Positions 26,919 through 36,106 of a stretch of DNA of 64,000 nucleotides are shown piece after piece. The stretch is taken from contig OZ241994.1 of assembly GCA_965204525.1 (NCBI GenBank), positions 3,720,001 to 3,784,000 of the forward strand. The letters are read 5' to 3'. Source of the stretch: Bin5 sp965204525 (GTDB lineage Bacteria > Chloroflexota > Anaerolineae > Caldilineales > Caldilineaceae). The notes under the pieces were generated by a model. The model did not search any database. It was not told the DNA's origin and saw nothing but the letters and a program-made list of their open reading frames with translations. Within the stretch, counting starts at the first letter, position 1, and each line of letters starts with the position of its first letter. The position numbers were made by a program, and so were the translations under genes.

Positions 26919-28511
26919 GTGAAACGCAATCTGTTATGTCTGCCACTTATCATCGTGTGCCTGGTCCTGCTGAGCGCCTGTGCGCCCGCGCCGGCCGCAA
27001 CCACCGAGGAGATGGCGGAGGACGTTACCGTCGTCTACCTGGGCATCGGCGACAGCTGGGTGCCGGATAACGAGTGGGTGGGGCTGATCGAGGAGGGGTC
27101 CGGCGTGGATATGGACTATCAGTTTGTGCCCAATCCCGAGTACGAGGAGAAGCGCAACGTACTGATGGCCGCCGGCGACTACCCCGACGTCATCCGCATC
27201 AACCCGACTTCGCGGCAGTTCAAACAGTATCTCAACGACGGCCTGCTGATCCCGATCGACGAGTATCTGGACAGATACCCCACCGTTCGCGACGCCTTCC
27301 CGGCCGAAGTCTGGGAGAACAACCGCCAGGCTGACGGGATGATCTACCATATTCCCCGCATCACGGGCAATCTGCCGCGCTGCCTGCACTACCGTACCGA
27401 CTGGCTGGAAAAGCTGGGGATGGAGGAGCCGACTACGCTGGCCGAGTTCCGCACCTTCCTGGAGCGGGTTCGCGACGAGGACCCCGGCAACATCGGCGAC
27501 CCGTTGATCCCCTTCGTGCCCAACCGTCTGGACAGCATTACCTGGTCGATGGAGCCTTTCCTGAGCGCCTTTGGCGTCGATCACCTGGCGTGGGTGCCTT
27601 CACCGGATGATCCCGATCAGCTTGTTTTCGCCAATACGCTGCCGGCCCTGAAGGATGGGCTGCAGTGGGTGCGGGAGTTGTTTGCCGACGGGCTGATGGA
27701 CCCCACCTTCATGGTCGCCACCGACCGCGGGCTGTTCAAATTCTACGCCGGCAATACCGCTGTCACCACCGACTGGCCGCGTTTCAAGCATTTCCGCCTG
27801 GAGGCGATCCGCAACGCCCATCCTGATGCCAATGCGGACACCGGCTACATCTGCAGCCTGACCGGCCCGACCGGTATCGCGAGCGGACCGATGGTCGTGC
27901 CCAACGCGCAGAGCACCGGAACGGCTCTGACGATCGCGGCGACGGCCGCTGAGGCAGATGCCTTCTTCCGCGTCGTCAACTGGCAATATACCGAAGGCTG
28001 GGATCTGATGACGGTGGGTGTCGAGGGCATCACCTATGACGTGGTCGACGGCGTCCCCGTGACGCGCGGCCGCGATGCGATCCTGAACGACAATCCGCAG
28101 TACGACCTGTACTCGCGCGACTATCTGTTTAAGAATGAGCCGCCGGCCTACTTCGATTACCGGCGGGACAATGTGAAGTGGATCGATGTCCCCGACGACA
28201 TGATGAGCTATGTGCAGGGCGTATTGAAGGATGCCCTGGAGGAAAAACGGCATATCAACTATCTGGTCGATCGCGATGACGCCACCATTCTGAACGACCT
28301 GGGGGCGCTGCAAAGTCTGGCCAATGAGTTCGCGGCCAGGGTCGTCCTGAACCCGGACCTGGATATCGAGGCGGAGTTTGAAGGTTTTCTGGCCGCGTTG
28401 GAGGCAAACAATCTGGCTGGGGTGACCGAAGCTGTCAATGCCCTCAACGATATCGAAACGATCAATGCGATGGCCGCGGCTATCATGAGCCCGGATGATG
28501 GGCTGGAGTAG
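26919..28511 (+). CDS. LplA-type substrate-binding lipoprotein
   Basis: 530 aa from GTG 26919, preceded by GAGGAGGAG. The signal is Sec-type, unlike the Tat signals of the other binding proteins here: hydrophobic core LLCLPLIIVCLVLLSAC with the lipidated Cys21. The mature protein has the long LplA form (about 500 residues; DYPDVIRINPTSRQFKQYLN, then WDRYT-like helices). It captures oligosaccharides for the LplBC permeases. Followed by a hairpin and a FAD oxidoreductase gene. Confidence 0.88.
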   Translation: MKRNLLCLPLIIVCLVLLSACAPAPAATTEEMAEDVTVVYLGIGDSWVPDNEWVGLIEEGSGVDMDYQFVPNPEYEEKRNVLMAAGDYPDVIRINPTSRQFKQYLNDGLLIPIDEYLDRYPTVRDAFPAEVWENNRQADGMIYHIPRITGNLPRCLHYRTDWLEKLGMEEPTTLAEFRTFLERVRDEDPGNIGDPLIPFVPNRLDSITWSMEPFLSAFGVDHLAWVPSPDDPDQLVFANTLPALKDGLQWVRELFADGLMDPTFMVATDRGLFKFYAGNTAVTTDWPRFKHFRLEAIRNAHPDANADTGYICSLTGPTGIASGPMVVPNAQSTGTALTIAATAAEADAFFRVVNWQYTEGWDLMTVGVEGITYDVVDGVPVTRGRDAILNDNPQYDLYSRDYLFKNEPPAYFDYRRDNVKWIDVPDDMMSYVQGVLKDALEEKRHINYLVDRDDATILNDLGALQSLANEFAARVVLNPDLDIEAEFEGFLAALEANNLAGVTEAVNALNDIETINAMAAAIMSPDDGLE

Positions 28512-28534
28512 ACGGCAGTGGATAGTGGATAGTA

Positions 28535-28566
28535 ACCAGTGGCCTGTGAAATACCAGGCCACTGGT
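28535..28566 (+). terminator. Hairpin after the LplA-type gene
   Basis: Perfect 12-bp inverted repeat (28535-28546 and 28555-28566), 8-nt loop, between the binding protein and oxidoreductase genes. The lead-in GACGGCAGTGGATAGTG (28511-28527) is identical to 141-157. No T-run, so attenuation or RNA stabilisation is more likely than full termination. Confidence 0.55.
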
Positions 28567-28601
28567 CATTGGGAATCGGCGATTGGCAACTGGGGACTGA
28601 C

Positions 28602-30008
28602 ATGATCGAGACTGATATTCTAATTATCGGCGGCGGTTCGGGCGGTTTTGGGGCGGCGATACGCGCCGCGCGCGCCGACTCCAATGCCCGTATCCTGCTG
28701 CTGGACAGCATGGCGCAGCTGGGCGGCACCTCGACCGTGGGGGGCGTCAACAACTGGGAGCCGGGGATCGGCGGCCCCGGCGTGCACTATGAGCTGGCTG
28801 CGCAACTGAGCCCGAATGCGATCGGCGTGGGCCGGACGGTCCACTTTTCCAGCAAGGAGGAGCCCTACGGCTTCTCGCGCATCGATCCGGACAGCTCCTA
28901 TGAAAGCTCGCTGCGCCGCGCCGGGCTGCCCAAACCGCAGGCGCGCCGCGTCCACTTCGAGCCGGACGTTATGGCCGAAGCGATGCACACAATGCTGAGC
29001 GAAGCCGGCGTCGATATCCGCTACCGCACCCGTTTTACCGATGTCAGTGTGCAAGGCAACCGGATCGTCTCTATCACGGCCCAACCGCTGGACGGCGACC
29101 CTCCCTATACGGTTCGCAGCAAGCTCTTCATCGACTGCTCCGGCGGCTGCCACCTGGCGCGGGCGGCCGAGTGCAGTATGGCCTTCGGCGAAGAGCCCCA
29201 CGATCTCTACGGGGAGCCATCGGCCCCCGATAGCGCTTCTCCCATCGTCAACGGCATCTCGCAGGTCTTTCGCGTGACGCCGGTTGCCGAAGCGGGGGGC
29301 GATGAACTGCCGCCCGCGGCCCGCGCCCCCGAGATCCAGGACTGGCTGGCTACGCACAGACCTGCTGCCCATGTTACCGAGTATCCGAATGGCGACCTGT
29401 GCGTGAACGTGCTGCCCACAATGGAGGGCGCGGAGTTTCACAGCATACCCTATCCTGAAGCGCAGGCGATCGCCCAGGCGCGCATGCACGCACACTGGCG
29501 GCGCATGCAGACCGACTACGGCTTCGAGCGCTACTGTTTCAAGAGCATGTTTCCCCTGGTGGGCATCCGCGAATCGCACCGGCTGGTGGGCCGCTATGTG
29601 CTGCGTGAGCAGGACGTGCGCGCCGGTCTTCTGCGCCAATCGCGGCAGGAGGAGATCATCGCCCTGGCCGATCACCCCCTGGATACGCACGGCGAGCGCA
29701 ATGTCAGAGGCGTCAAGCTCAAGGAGTTGGAGCAGCCCTACGGCATCCCCTACAGCTGTCTGTTGCCCGCAGAGTATGACAATCTGATCGCCGCATCGCG
29801 GGGCGCATCCTTCTCACACATTGCCGCCTCCTCATGCCGGCTGTCGCGCACGATGATGGCGTTGGGGGAGGCTGCCGGTGTCGCCTCGGCGCTGGCGTTG
29901 CGGGATAGCGCGGTCTATGCCGACGTTGACGTCGCCGAGATACGGGGACAGATCGGAATCCCCGCCTTTGAGGAGAAGGCGATCAGCGTCTGGGGTATGC
30001 GCGGTTGA
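28602..30008 (+). CDS. FAD-dependent oxidoreductase (FAD_oxidored family)
   Basis: 468 aa from ATG 28602; the longer frame upstream covers the hairpin. The N-terminal dinucleotide fold is ILIIGGGSGGFGAAIRAARA, followed by LLDSMAQLGGTSTVGGVN. It matches the FAD_oxidored group whose members often sit in sugar-uptake operons and are thought to oxidise or dehydrate sugar derivatives. A conserved IRESHRLVGRYVL block and a C-terminal CRLSRTMMALGEAAG helix complete the fold. Cytoplasmic, as no signal is seen. Substrate unknown. Confidence 0.85.
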   Translation: MIETDILIIGGGSGGFGAAIRAARADSNARILLLDSMAQLGGTSTVGGVNNWEPGIGGPGVHYELAAQLSPNAIGVGRTVHFSSKEEPYGFSRIDPDSSYESSLRRAGLPKPQARRVHFEPDVMAEAMHTMLSEAGVDIRYRTRFTDVSVQGNRIVSITAQPLDGDPPYTVRSKLFIDCSGGCHLARAAECSMAFGEEPHDLYGEPSAPDSASPIVNGISQVFRVTPVAEAGGDELPPAARAPEIQDWLATHRPAAHVTEYPNGDLCVNVLPTMEGAEFHSIPYPEAQAIAQARMHAHWRRMQTDYGFERYCFKSMFPLVGIRESHRLVGRYVLREQDVRAGLLRQSRQEEIIALADHPLDTHGERNVRGVKLKELEQPYGIPYSCLLPAEYDNLIAASRGASFSHIAASSCRLSRTMMALGEAAGVASALALRDSAVYADVDVAEIRGQIGIPAFEEKAISVWGMRG

Positions 30009-30017
30009 TGCGTTGAG

Positions 30018-30266
30018 TCAACCCACGGCTGCGCGGTACGCCGCGGTGAAGCTGTGGCCGTCGAAGCCCGGCGCGTCAGCCGGGAGATCGTCGATACGGA
30101 CGGGCGTAAGCCGCCCGCGGCGCATGCTCTCGCGACCGGCCAGCAGCACCATCACCGCCTCGCACAGCAGGTCGATGTCGGCAGGGAATGGCCTCTCGCC
30201 GCGGAAGTGGGCGACGATTCGTGTAGTCGACGAGTATCCTGAGCGCTGGTGCGGTCAACGCAGCCA
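30018..30266 (-). pseudogene. C-terminal fragment of an oxidoreductase-like gene, frameshifted
   Basis: The ATG at 30266 overlaps the end of the DapA-family gene and reads MAALTAPALRILVDYT. The sense then continues in another frame as IVAHFRGERPFPADIDLLCE, then AVMVLLAGRESMRRG to HSFTAAYRAAVG and stop at 30018. One indel near 30225 separates the two parts. The end resembles the C-terminus of Gfo/Idh-type proteins; the remainder is missing. Confidence 0.45.
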
Positions 30267-31325
30267 TTCGTCGAGGTTTTCGGCCACGAATTCGTCGTCG
30301 GTCAGGTGGGGATAGGCGCGGCAGACGCGGTCCAGCTCCTCGCTCTGGCCGGGGGAAAGGCTCTCCTGCGGGTTGAAGCACCAGATCCCCTGCATCAGCC
30401 CCTGCCGGCGCAGCACCTCATGGACGCCGGAGATACAGCCGTGAAAGTCGTGGGCGCTGTCGAAGACGGCCGCGTTGGCGTCGGTCATCTGGGCGTTGTA
30501 GGTGAGCCAGTGCCGGTAGTCGAGCCTGCCGGCCGCGCCCTGGTCGTGGACCGCCCGCAGCATGGCGACCGCTTCCCGCGTCCACACCGCCCACTGGCCG
30601 AGCAGCCCGCCGACGATGCGAAGCGGCGGCGCATCCGTCTCCTGTCCGCCAAAGCTGAACTCGGTGAGCAGGTCCGCGACGATGTTGTCGTCGTTGCCCG
30701 TGTAAAGGGCGATCTCTCCGCTCCGACAGGACTCCGCCACCGCGCGCACCACATCCAGCGTCTTGTAGCGGTCAAACGGCGCGATCTTGATGGCGACGAC
30801 GTTCTCGATCTCCACGAACTCGCGCCAGAAGCGGTAGGGCAGCACCTGTCCGCCCACAGCGGTCTGCAAATAGAAGCCGAACACCGGGATCACCTCCGCC
30901 ACGCGGCGGCAATGCTCGATAAGCGCCGATGGCGATGCCTCTGCCAGCGCGCGCAGGCTCAGCAGTCCCGCATCGTAACCGTGCCCTAGGGCGGTCTCGG
31001 CTTCGCGCACCGCCTGCCGCGTGTCGCCCAGGATGCCCGCCACCTTGACGAAGGGCCGGGGGTTCTGCCGCAGATGCTCGTCCACCGTCTCCGAGGCCAG
31101 CTCCAGCACAGGGTCCAGCAACCCGTACTCCGGCTGGTGCAGCTCGAACTGGGTCGTATGCACGCCCACGGCGACACCGCCGGCGCCGGCCGCGCAGTAG
31201 TAGCGGGTGAGCGCACGCTGGCGCCGCTCATCCAGCTTGAGGTCGGCGGTGAGGGCGAGCGGGTGGGCGGGGATAACCTGCCCGTTGGCCAGATGTTGTC
31301 TCAGTTCAGACAGAGTTTGGGGCAT
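30255..31325 (-). CDS. DapA/NanA-family (dihydrodipicolinate synthase-like) protein
   Basis: 356 aa, longer than classical DapA (about 295). TIM-barrel features: ALTRYYCAAGAGGVAVGVHT near the start, GFYLQTAVGG, and the Schiff-base lysine in VVAIKIAPFD. The C-terminal extension (about 300-356) may be a dimerisation or substrate part. Members of this group are lyases of 2-keto-3-deoxy sugar acids or related compounds. Its stop codon is inside the next fragment, and its ATG shares one base with the upstream epimerase stop, so the two are coupled. Confidence 0.82.
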   Translation of the reverse strand: MPQTLSELRQHLANGQVIPAHPLALTADLKLDERRQRALTRYYCAAGAGGVAVGVHTTQFELHQPEYGLLDPVLELASETVDEHLRQNPRPFVKVAGILGDTRQAVREAETALGHGYDAGLLSLRALAEASPSALIEHCRRVAEVIPVFGFYLQTAVGGQVLPYRFWREFVEIENVVAIKIAPFDRYKTLDVVRAVAESCRSGEIALYTGNDDNIVADLLTEFSFGGQETDAPPLRIVGGLLGQWAVWTREAVAMLRAVHDQGAAGRLDYRHWLTYNAQMTDANAAVFDSAHDFHGCISGVHEVLRRQGLMQGIWCFNPQESLSPGQSEELDRVCRAYPHLTDDEFVAENLDEWLR

Positions 31326-32395
31326 CAGAAGCTCCCGTCGCGCGTCTCGAAATGGGTCGGTTTATCCAGCGATGCGCCGTCGTTCTGCACCCAGCCGGCG
31401 ATCCACTGCAGCATCTGGTGCAGCGAGACGCGCGGGTAGCCAAACAACTGCGCCGATTTGGCCGCGTTGTTGAGCAGCGCGGTCGGCGCCTCCTCGCCGC
31501 TGAAACGCGGCTCTTTGCCGAGCATGCCGCCCAGTGCCTGCGCCACGCGGCGCACGGAGACCGTCTCCGGCCCGGTGACGTTCAGTACGAAGGGCGGCGC
31601 CGCGCAGTGGTCGAGCAGGGCGATGGCCTGAGCGTTGGCGTCTCCTTGCCAGATCACATTGGCCGCGCCCATGTCCAGCGTAACGGGCTGCTCCGCGTGC
31701 ACCTGGCGGGCGATGTCCACCAGAACGCCGTAGCGCATCTCGACCGCATAGTTGAGGCGGACGATGGCGCAGCGCAGACCGTGCCGCCGCGAAAAGTAGT
31801 CGAAGATGCGCTCACGCCCCAGGCAGGACATCGCGTATTCCCCGACCGGATCCAACGGGTCATCCTCAAGGGGCCCGCCCGCGACAACCGGCGCCAGCGG
31901 ATAGACGTTGCCGGTGGAGAAAGCGACGATGCGGGCGTTCAGATAACGCTCGCAGATCAGCGCCGGCAGGTAGGTGTTGATACCCCAGGTCATGTGCTGG
32001 TTGCCGGTCGTGCCGAACTTCTGTCCCGCCATATAGATCACGCTTTCGCTGTCTGGCAGCGAAGCCAGTTGCGACCGGTCCAGCAGGTCGCAGGTGATCG
32101 TCTGCACGCCCCACGCCTCCAGCTGCTCGCGCGTGCCGGGCTGGCTGAAGCGGGCCACGCCGTAGACACGGTGGGGCGAGTTGAGCTGATCGAGGGCGCG
32201 CACAGCCATGCGCGCCAGCGTAGGGCCCATCTTGCCGCTGACGCCGAGGACGACCAGGTCCGAGTCCAGCTTGTCAAGGGCGGCCAAAGCCGCGGGTGAG
32301 GGCTCTGAGAGTAGCAGGTCCAGTTCCTCTTCGCTGCGGGGCCCGGTGGTTGCGGCCTGCTCTTCGACACTGCTTGCCAGTGTTGCTGCGCTCAT
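31325..32395 (-). CDS. NAD-dependent epimerase/dehydratase-like protein
   Basis: 356 aa from ATG 32395 (a start at 32428 would add 11 residues with no ribosome site). The Rossmann start reads LVVLGVSGKMGPTLARMAVRAL at about residues 50-70. It is followed by FSTGNVYPL (the extended-SDR TxxxS position), GEYAMSCLGRERIFDYF (the YxxxK position appears replaced) and NVTGPETVSVR. The missing YxxxK makes the redox step uncertain. Coupled with a DapA-family gene and divergent from a sugar transporter operon, it probably acts on the imported sugar or acid. Confidence 0.8.
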   Translation of the reverse strand: MSAATLASSVEEQAATTGPRSEEELDLLLSEPSPAALAALDKLDSDLVVLGVSGKMGPTLARMAVRALDQLNSPHRVYGVARFSQPGTREQLEAWGVQTITCDLLDRSQLASLPDSESVIYMAGQKFGTTGNQHMTWGINTYLPALICERYLNARIVAFSTGNVYPLAPVVAGGPLEDDPLDPVGEYAMSCLGRERIFDYFSRRHGLRCAIVRLNYAVEMRYGVLVDIARQVHAEQPVTLDMGAANVIWQGDANAQAIALLDHCAAPPFVLNVTGPETVSVRRVAQALGGMLGKEPRFSGEEAPTALLNNAAKSAQLFGYPRVSLHQMLQWIAGWVQNDGASLDKPTHFETRDGSF

Positions 32396-32479
32396 CTTTG
32401 CTCTCTTTCGTGGACACGCCGTCTGCATTCAAACTGGAGTGGTCGGTAACCGGTCATGCGCTGCTGACAGGCTGCTGTG

Positions 32480-32508
32480 ACTGTAATATAGAACAGTGTG
32501 GGTGTCAA
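32480..32508 (-). promoter_or_regulatory. Promoter of the epimerase operon
   Basis: On the minus strand TTGACA (32508-32503), a 17-bp spacer and TACAGT (32485-32480) point towards the gene starting at 32395. The match to the housekeeping consensus is good. Confidence 0.6.
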
Positions 32509-32545
32509 TGTTATGAGGAATTTTTCAATGAAAATTATCCTGTCT

Positions 32546-32574
32546 TTGACAGTCCAATGAAATTCTGTTACAGT
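32546..32574 (+). promoter_or_regulatory. Promoter of the binding-protein operon
   Basis: TTGACA (32546-32551), 17-bp spacer, TACAGT (32569-32574), facing the binding-protein gene at 32768. Hexamers and spacing are identical to the divergent promoter 38 bp away, so both directions may be fired or repressed together. Confidence 0.65.
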
Positions 32575-32767
32575 GCCGGACACTTCAGTACAAATGCCTC
32601 TGAATTGACGAATCGTTTCACCCAAGCGACCGGCCCGGCCTGATGTTTGCGAGTTTAAACCTTGTCAGTATCGGCGATCCTGTCGCCTGCAATGCAACGC
32701 AGAGTAGTTCAGTGTTTGTTCGCCTGCAACGGGAAGTTACTGGTTTTCCAATCAAAAGGAGAATGGC

Positions 32768-34153
32768 ATGAAAGACCTAAGAAGTCGAGTAAGTCGTCGT
32801 GATTTTCTGAGACTGTCTGCGGTTACAGTCGGTGCTGGCGCGCTGGCGGCGTGTGGACCGGCGCCAGCGGGAGAGTCAGCCGGAGATATGGCAGAAGATG
32901 CGCCGGCCGCGGCGCAGCAGACGATCACCTATTGGGATTGGTGGGGCCCCGCCGCCAATGAGACCAGCAAAGCGCTCTTCGACCGGTTGCCGGTTGCCTT
33001 GGGAGAGGCGAATCCTGACCTGGAGTTGAACTATCAGAATGTCCCCTTCGGTGAATATTTCGTGAAGTTCCTGGCGGCGCATGCCGCCGACGATACGCCC
33101 GACGTCATGCACAGCTCGGTCTACTGGGCCCGTGACTTCTACGACAGGGGTGCGCTCCTTGACCTTACACCCTCCATCGAAGTAACGCCGGACCTGGCAC
33201 CGGAGAACTTCCTCGACGGCGCCTTGCTGCAGGCCACAAAGGGACCCGTGCAGTACGGCGTACTGGGCGAGGGGCCGGACAGCAATCAGATCTTCTTTAA
33301 CATCGACCTGTTTGAGGAGGCGGGCGTTACAACCGACCCCGACGAGATCGCAACGTGGGACTGGGCGGACTTCACCGATGCGGCCAAGGAGTTGACCAAG
33401 CGTGACGGCGACGAGGTGGTCCAGTCGGGCTTCCTGGTCGGCACGCCGCGGGCCTCAACGCTGAGCGTCTGGGCCAGTTGCCACAACGTCGGATTCTATT
33501 CCAAGAACGATGCCGGCATTGAGAACGGGATCGGCTTCAACGAAAAGAACGCGGCGGTGAACGGGCTGAACTGGTTCCTGGACATGCTGCACGTGCACCA
33601 GGTCTCCCAGCCTATCGCGCCTGAACGCCAGGACTGGGCGCAGTTCCAGCAGGGGAAGGCTGCGATGGCGACATCCGGCCCCTGGCAATATGGCCCCTTG
33701 GCCAACGATCTGCCGGAGTTGAACTGGTTTACGATGCTGTTCCCGGCGGCGCCGGTGGACGGCGGCAAGCAGGGCACGGCCCACTGGAACAACATGCTGG
33801 TTGTGCCGACCAAGTCGCCCAATAAAGATGCCGGCTGGGCCTTCCTGGAGTTCTGGTGCGGGCTGGGCTGGATGCTGGAGCGGTTCGCGATCGGCAGCTG
33901 GTTGGCGCCGCGCAAGGACTTCTACGAGACACCGGAATACCTGGCCCAGTTGCAGGAGTTGCCGGTTCTGAACATGGTCCCGCTGGCGTCAGCGTCGGGC
34001 ACGCCGCTGGTGTACATCCAGCAGAGCGCCTTGGATGCGGCGATCAAGCCAATCCTGGAGGCGGCGATTCTGCAGGAGGTGGAGCCGGAAGCGGCGGTCG
34101 AGCAGATGGTCGTTGAGTGCAACGAGATCATGGCAGACGCCGGTTACTCCTAA
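32768..34153 (+). CDS. Tat-exported sugar-binding lipoprotein
   Basis: 461 aa. Twin-arginine motif SRRDFL (9-14) and lipobox ALAAC with Cys29. The mature part starts TITYWDWWGP, typical of family 1 sugar-binding proteins of the MalE/UgpB kind. A strong ribosome site (AAAAGGAG) precedes the ATG. First gene of an operon with two permeases, separated from them by a 15-bp hairpin. The ligand is likely a sugar or sugar acid related to the divergent epimerase/DapA-family genes. Confidence 0.9.
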   Translation: MKDLRSRVSRRDFLRLSAVTVGAGALAACGPAPAGESAGDMAEDAPAAAQQTITYWDWWGPAANETSKALFDRLPVALGEANPDLELNYQNVPFGEYFVKFLAAHAADDTPDVMHSSVYWARDFYDRGALLDLTPSIEVTPDLAPENFLDGALLQATKGPVQYGVLGEGPDSNQIFFNIDLFEEAGVTTDPDEIATWDWADFTDAAKELTKRDGDEVVQSGFLVGTPRASTLSVWASCHNVGFYSKNDAGIENGIGFNEKNAAVNGLNWFLDMLHVHQVSQPIAPERQDWAQFQQGKAAMATSGPWQYGPLANDLPELNWFTMLFPAAPVDGGKQGTAHWNNMLVVPTKSPNKDAGWAFLEFWCGLGWMLERFAIGSWLAPRKDFYETPEYLAQLQELPVLNMVPLASASGTPLVYIQQSALDAAIKPILEAAILQEVEPEAAVEQMVVECNEIMADAGYS

Positions 34154-34161
34154 AATACGTG

Positions 34162-34199
34162 TGGTTCGTGGTCAGCCAGCATCTGCTGACCACGAACCA
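34162..34199 (+). terminator. 15-bp hairpin after the binding-protein gene
   Basis: Perfect inverted repeat 34162-34176 / 34185-34199 with an 8-nt loop, followed by TTCTGTTT. It resembles a leaky intrinsic terminator, which would lower permease expression relative to the binding protein. Confidence 0.65.
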
Positions 34200-34223
34200 T
34201 TCTGTTTCAGAGCGCGGTGACAG

Positions 34224-35156
34224 ATGACGACTTTGGCACAACCGTCACAGCCGGTTCAATCGCGTGTGAGCAGGCAGAGAGAGTTGTGGAAACGGGTCAG
34301 GAAGACCTGGCCGGGCTACCTGTTCATCAGCCCGGCAGGTCTGCTGATCACGGTCTTTTCCTACATCGCGATCATCTTCTCTCTCTACATCAGCTTTTAC
34401 CAATATGACATCATCTCAGAAACGCGGCCTTTCGAGGGGCTGGAAAACTATACGCGCGCGTTGAGCGATAAGCTGGTGCGGATCAGTTTCCGCAACACCT
34501 TCATCTACGTAATCGTAATTGTGCCGTCGATTACGGTCATCTCCTTGCTGCTGGCGGTTCTTGGCAACCAGGTCCGACGGGGCCGGGCGCTCTTCCGCAC
34601 GGTGTTCTTCATCCCCACAATTACACCTATTGTGGTGACTTCGATGCTGTGGGTGTGGCTGTACGAACCCACCGGCGGGATAAATAGACTGCTGCAAATG
34701 GTAAACGTTGAGGGTCCCAACTGGCTCTTCAATCCAGCGACCGCGTTGCCGGCGATTATGATCATGACCATTTGGGGCGCGGTCGGCTACTACATGATCA
34801 TCTTCCTGGCCGGCCTGGCCGAGATCCCGGAGGTCTTCTATGAAGCGGCCAAGGTGGACGGCGCCGGCCGCTGGCACACCTTCTGGAGCATCACCATTCC
34901 CCTGCTGCGCAATTCGCTGATCTTCGCGTTTGTAACCCTGACGATCGCGGCGTTTCAGGTCTTCACCCAGGTCTTCATTATGACGCAGGGCGGCCCGATG
35001 AACTCGACACAGACGGTTCAGATGGTCGTCTACCACTACGCATTTCAACGGTTCCAAATGGGCTATGCGTCGGCCATCTCCTGGATGCTGTTCGGCGTAA
35101 TCTTCTTCTTCTCCGCGTTGCAACTGAAGCTGTTCATCTCGCGGGAACTGTACTGA
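34224..35156 (+). CDS. Sugar ABC permease, UgpA/MalF type
   Basis: 310 aa with six predicted membrane helices; the first is LFISPAGLLITVFSYIAIIF. The EAA loop is YEAAKVDGAGRWHTFWSITIP, which contacts the ATPase. It is downstream of the hairpin and 3 bp before its partner permease. No ATPase gene follows. Confidence 0.92.
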   Translation: MTTLAQPSQPVQSRVSRQRELWKRVRKTWPGYLFISPAGLLITVFSYIAIIFSLYISFYQYDIISETRPFEGLENYTRALSDKLVRISFRNTFIYVIVIVPSITVISLLLAVLGNQVRRGRALFRTVFFIPTITPIVVTSMLWVWLYEPTGGINRLLQMVNVEGPNWLFNPATALPAIMIMTIWGAVGYYMIIFLAGLAEIPEVFYEAAKVDGAGRWHTFWSITIPLLRNSLIFAFVTLTIAAFQVFTQVFIMTQGGPMNSTQTVQMVVYHYAFQRFQMGYASAISWMLFGVIFFFSALQLKLFISRELY

Positions 35157-35159
35157 CCC

Positions 35160-36044
35160 ATGGCGCGTACACTATCGGACCCCGGCAGCGGGCAAAGAGA
35201 CCAGAACAGACTGCTTCTGATCGCAACCAGGCGCAGCTTTACCATCATCGTCTATGCCCTGCTGATTGCCCTCGCCTTCAGCATGATCTTCCCCTACCTG
35301 TGGATGCTGGCCAACTCCTTCAAGAGCCGCACCGATTTCTTCACCAATCCCTATTCGGTCATTCCGATGCCGCCTACGCTGAGCACATACTATGATGCTC
35401 TGACGATCGGACGGATGGGCGTATACCTGGGCAACAGCATTCTGTACGCGGCCGCGGTACTGGTTGTCCAGCTTTTCATCGATTCTTTAGCTGCCTATTC
35501 ATTTGCTCGTGTTGATTTTCCCGGCCGGGAGACCCTCTTCCTGGCGGTGCTGGCGACGCTGATGCTGCCCGGATCGGTTACGCTGATCCCGACCTTTCTG
35601 ATTGCGCATGGGTTGGGGCTGACAAATACATTCACGGGGGTGGTGCTGCCGGGTTTTGCCGGCGCGTTCGGTATATTCCTGTTGCGCCAGTTCTTCCTCA
35701 ATATCCCGCGCGAGCTGGAGGACGCCGCCCGCATCGACGGCTCCGGCTTCTTCGGCACCTACTGGCGCATCATGCTGCCCCTCGCCAAACCGGCCATGGT
35801 GACGCTGGGCGTCTTCATCTTCCTCAACGAGTGGAGCTCCTTCGTCTGGCCCCTGATCATCCTCTCCGACTGGAAGAAGTACCCGGTCACCGTCGGCATC
35901 GCTCTCTTCCGCGACGTCAACCAGATCAACTGGCCGGCCGTATTCGCCGGCTCCACCATCGTCTCCTTCCCCATCGTCATCCTCTTCGTCCTGGCGCAGG
36001 AATACATCATCGGCGGCATCAGCCTCTCCGGGTTGAAGGGGTAG
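35160..36044 (+). CDS. Sugar ABC permease, UgpE/MalG type
   Basis: 294 aa. Six hydrophobic segments, an ANSFKSRTDFFTNPY periplasmic loop, the FARVDFPGRE loop and the EAA motif EDAARIDGSGFFGTYWRIML. It ends IIGGISLSGLKG, typical of MalG-like partners. It completes the transporter started by the binding protein at 32768. Confidence 0.92.
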   Translation: MARTLSDPGSGQRDQNRLLLIATRRSFTIIVYALLIALAFSMIFPYLWMLANSFKSRTDFFTNPYSVIPMPPTLSTYYDALTIGRMGVYLGNSILYAAAVLVVQLFIDSLAAYSFARVDFPGRETLFLAVLATLMLPGSVTLIPTFLIAHGLGLTNTFTGVVLPGFAGAFGIFLLRQFFLNIPRELEDAARIDGSGFFGTYWRIMLPLAKPAMVTLGVFIFLNEWSSFVWPLIILSDWKKYPVTVGIALFRDVNQINWPAVFAGSTIVSFPIVILFVLAQEYIIGGISLSGLKG

Positions 36045-36106
36045 AAAGCCCCGGCCGATCCAGAGAGCAGGAAAGTTGTATTACAGATAAGGATAGAAAG
36101 CCAGAA

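Noticed and set aside
26813..26965. Small ORF with a strong ribosome site (GGAGGAGGTG ATG) before the LplA-type gene
   Set aside because: It runs out of frame into the lipoprotein gene, has no recognisable pattern, and the ribosome-like sequence may be chance.
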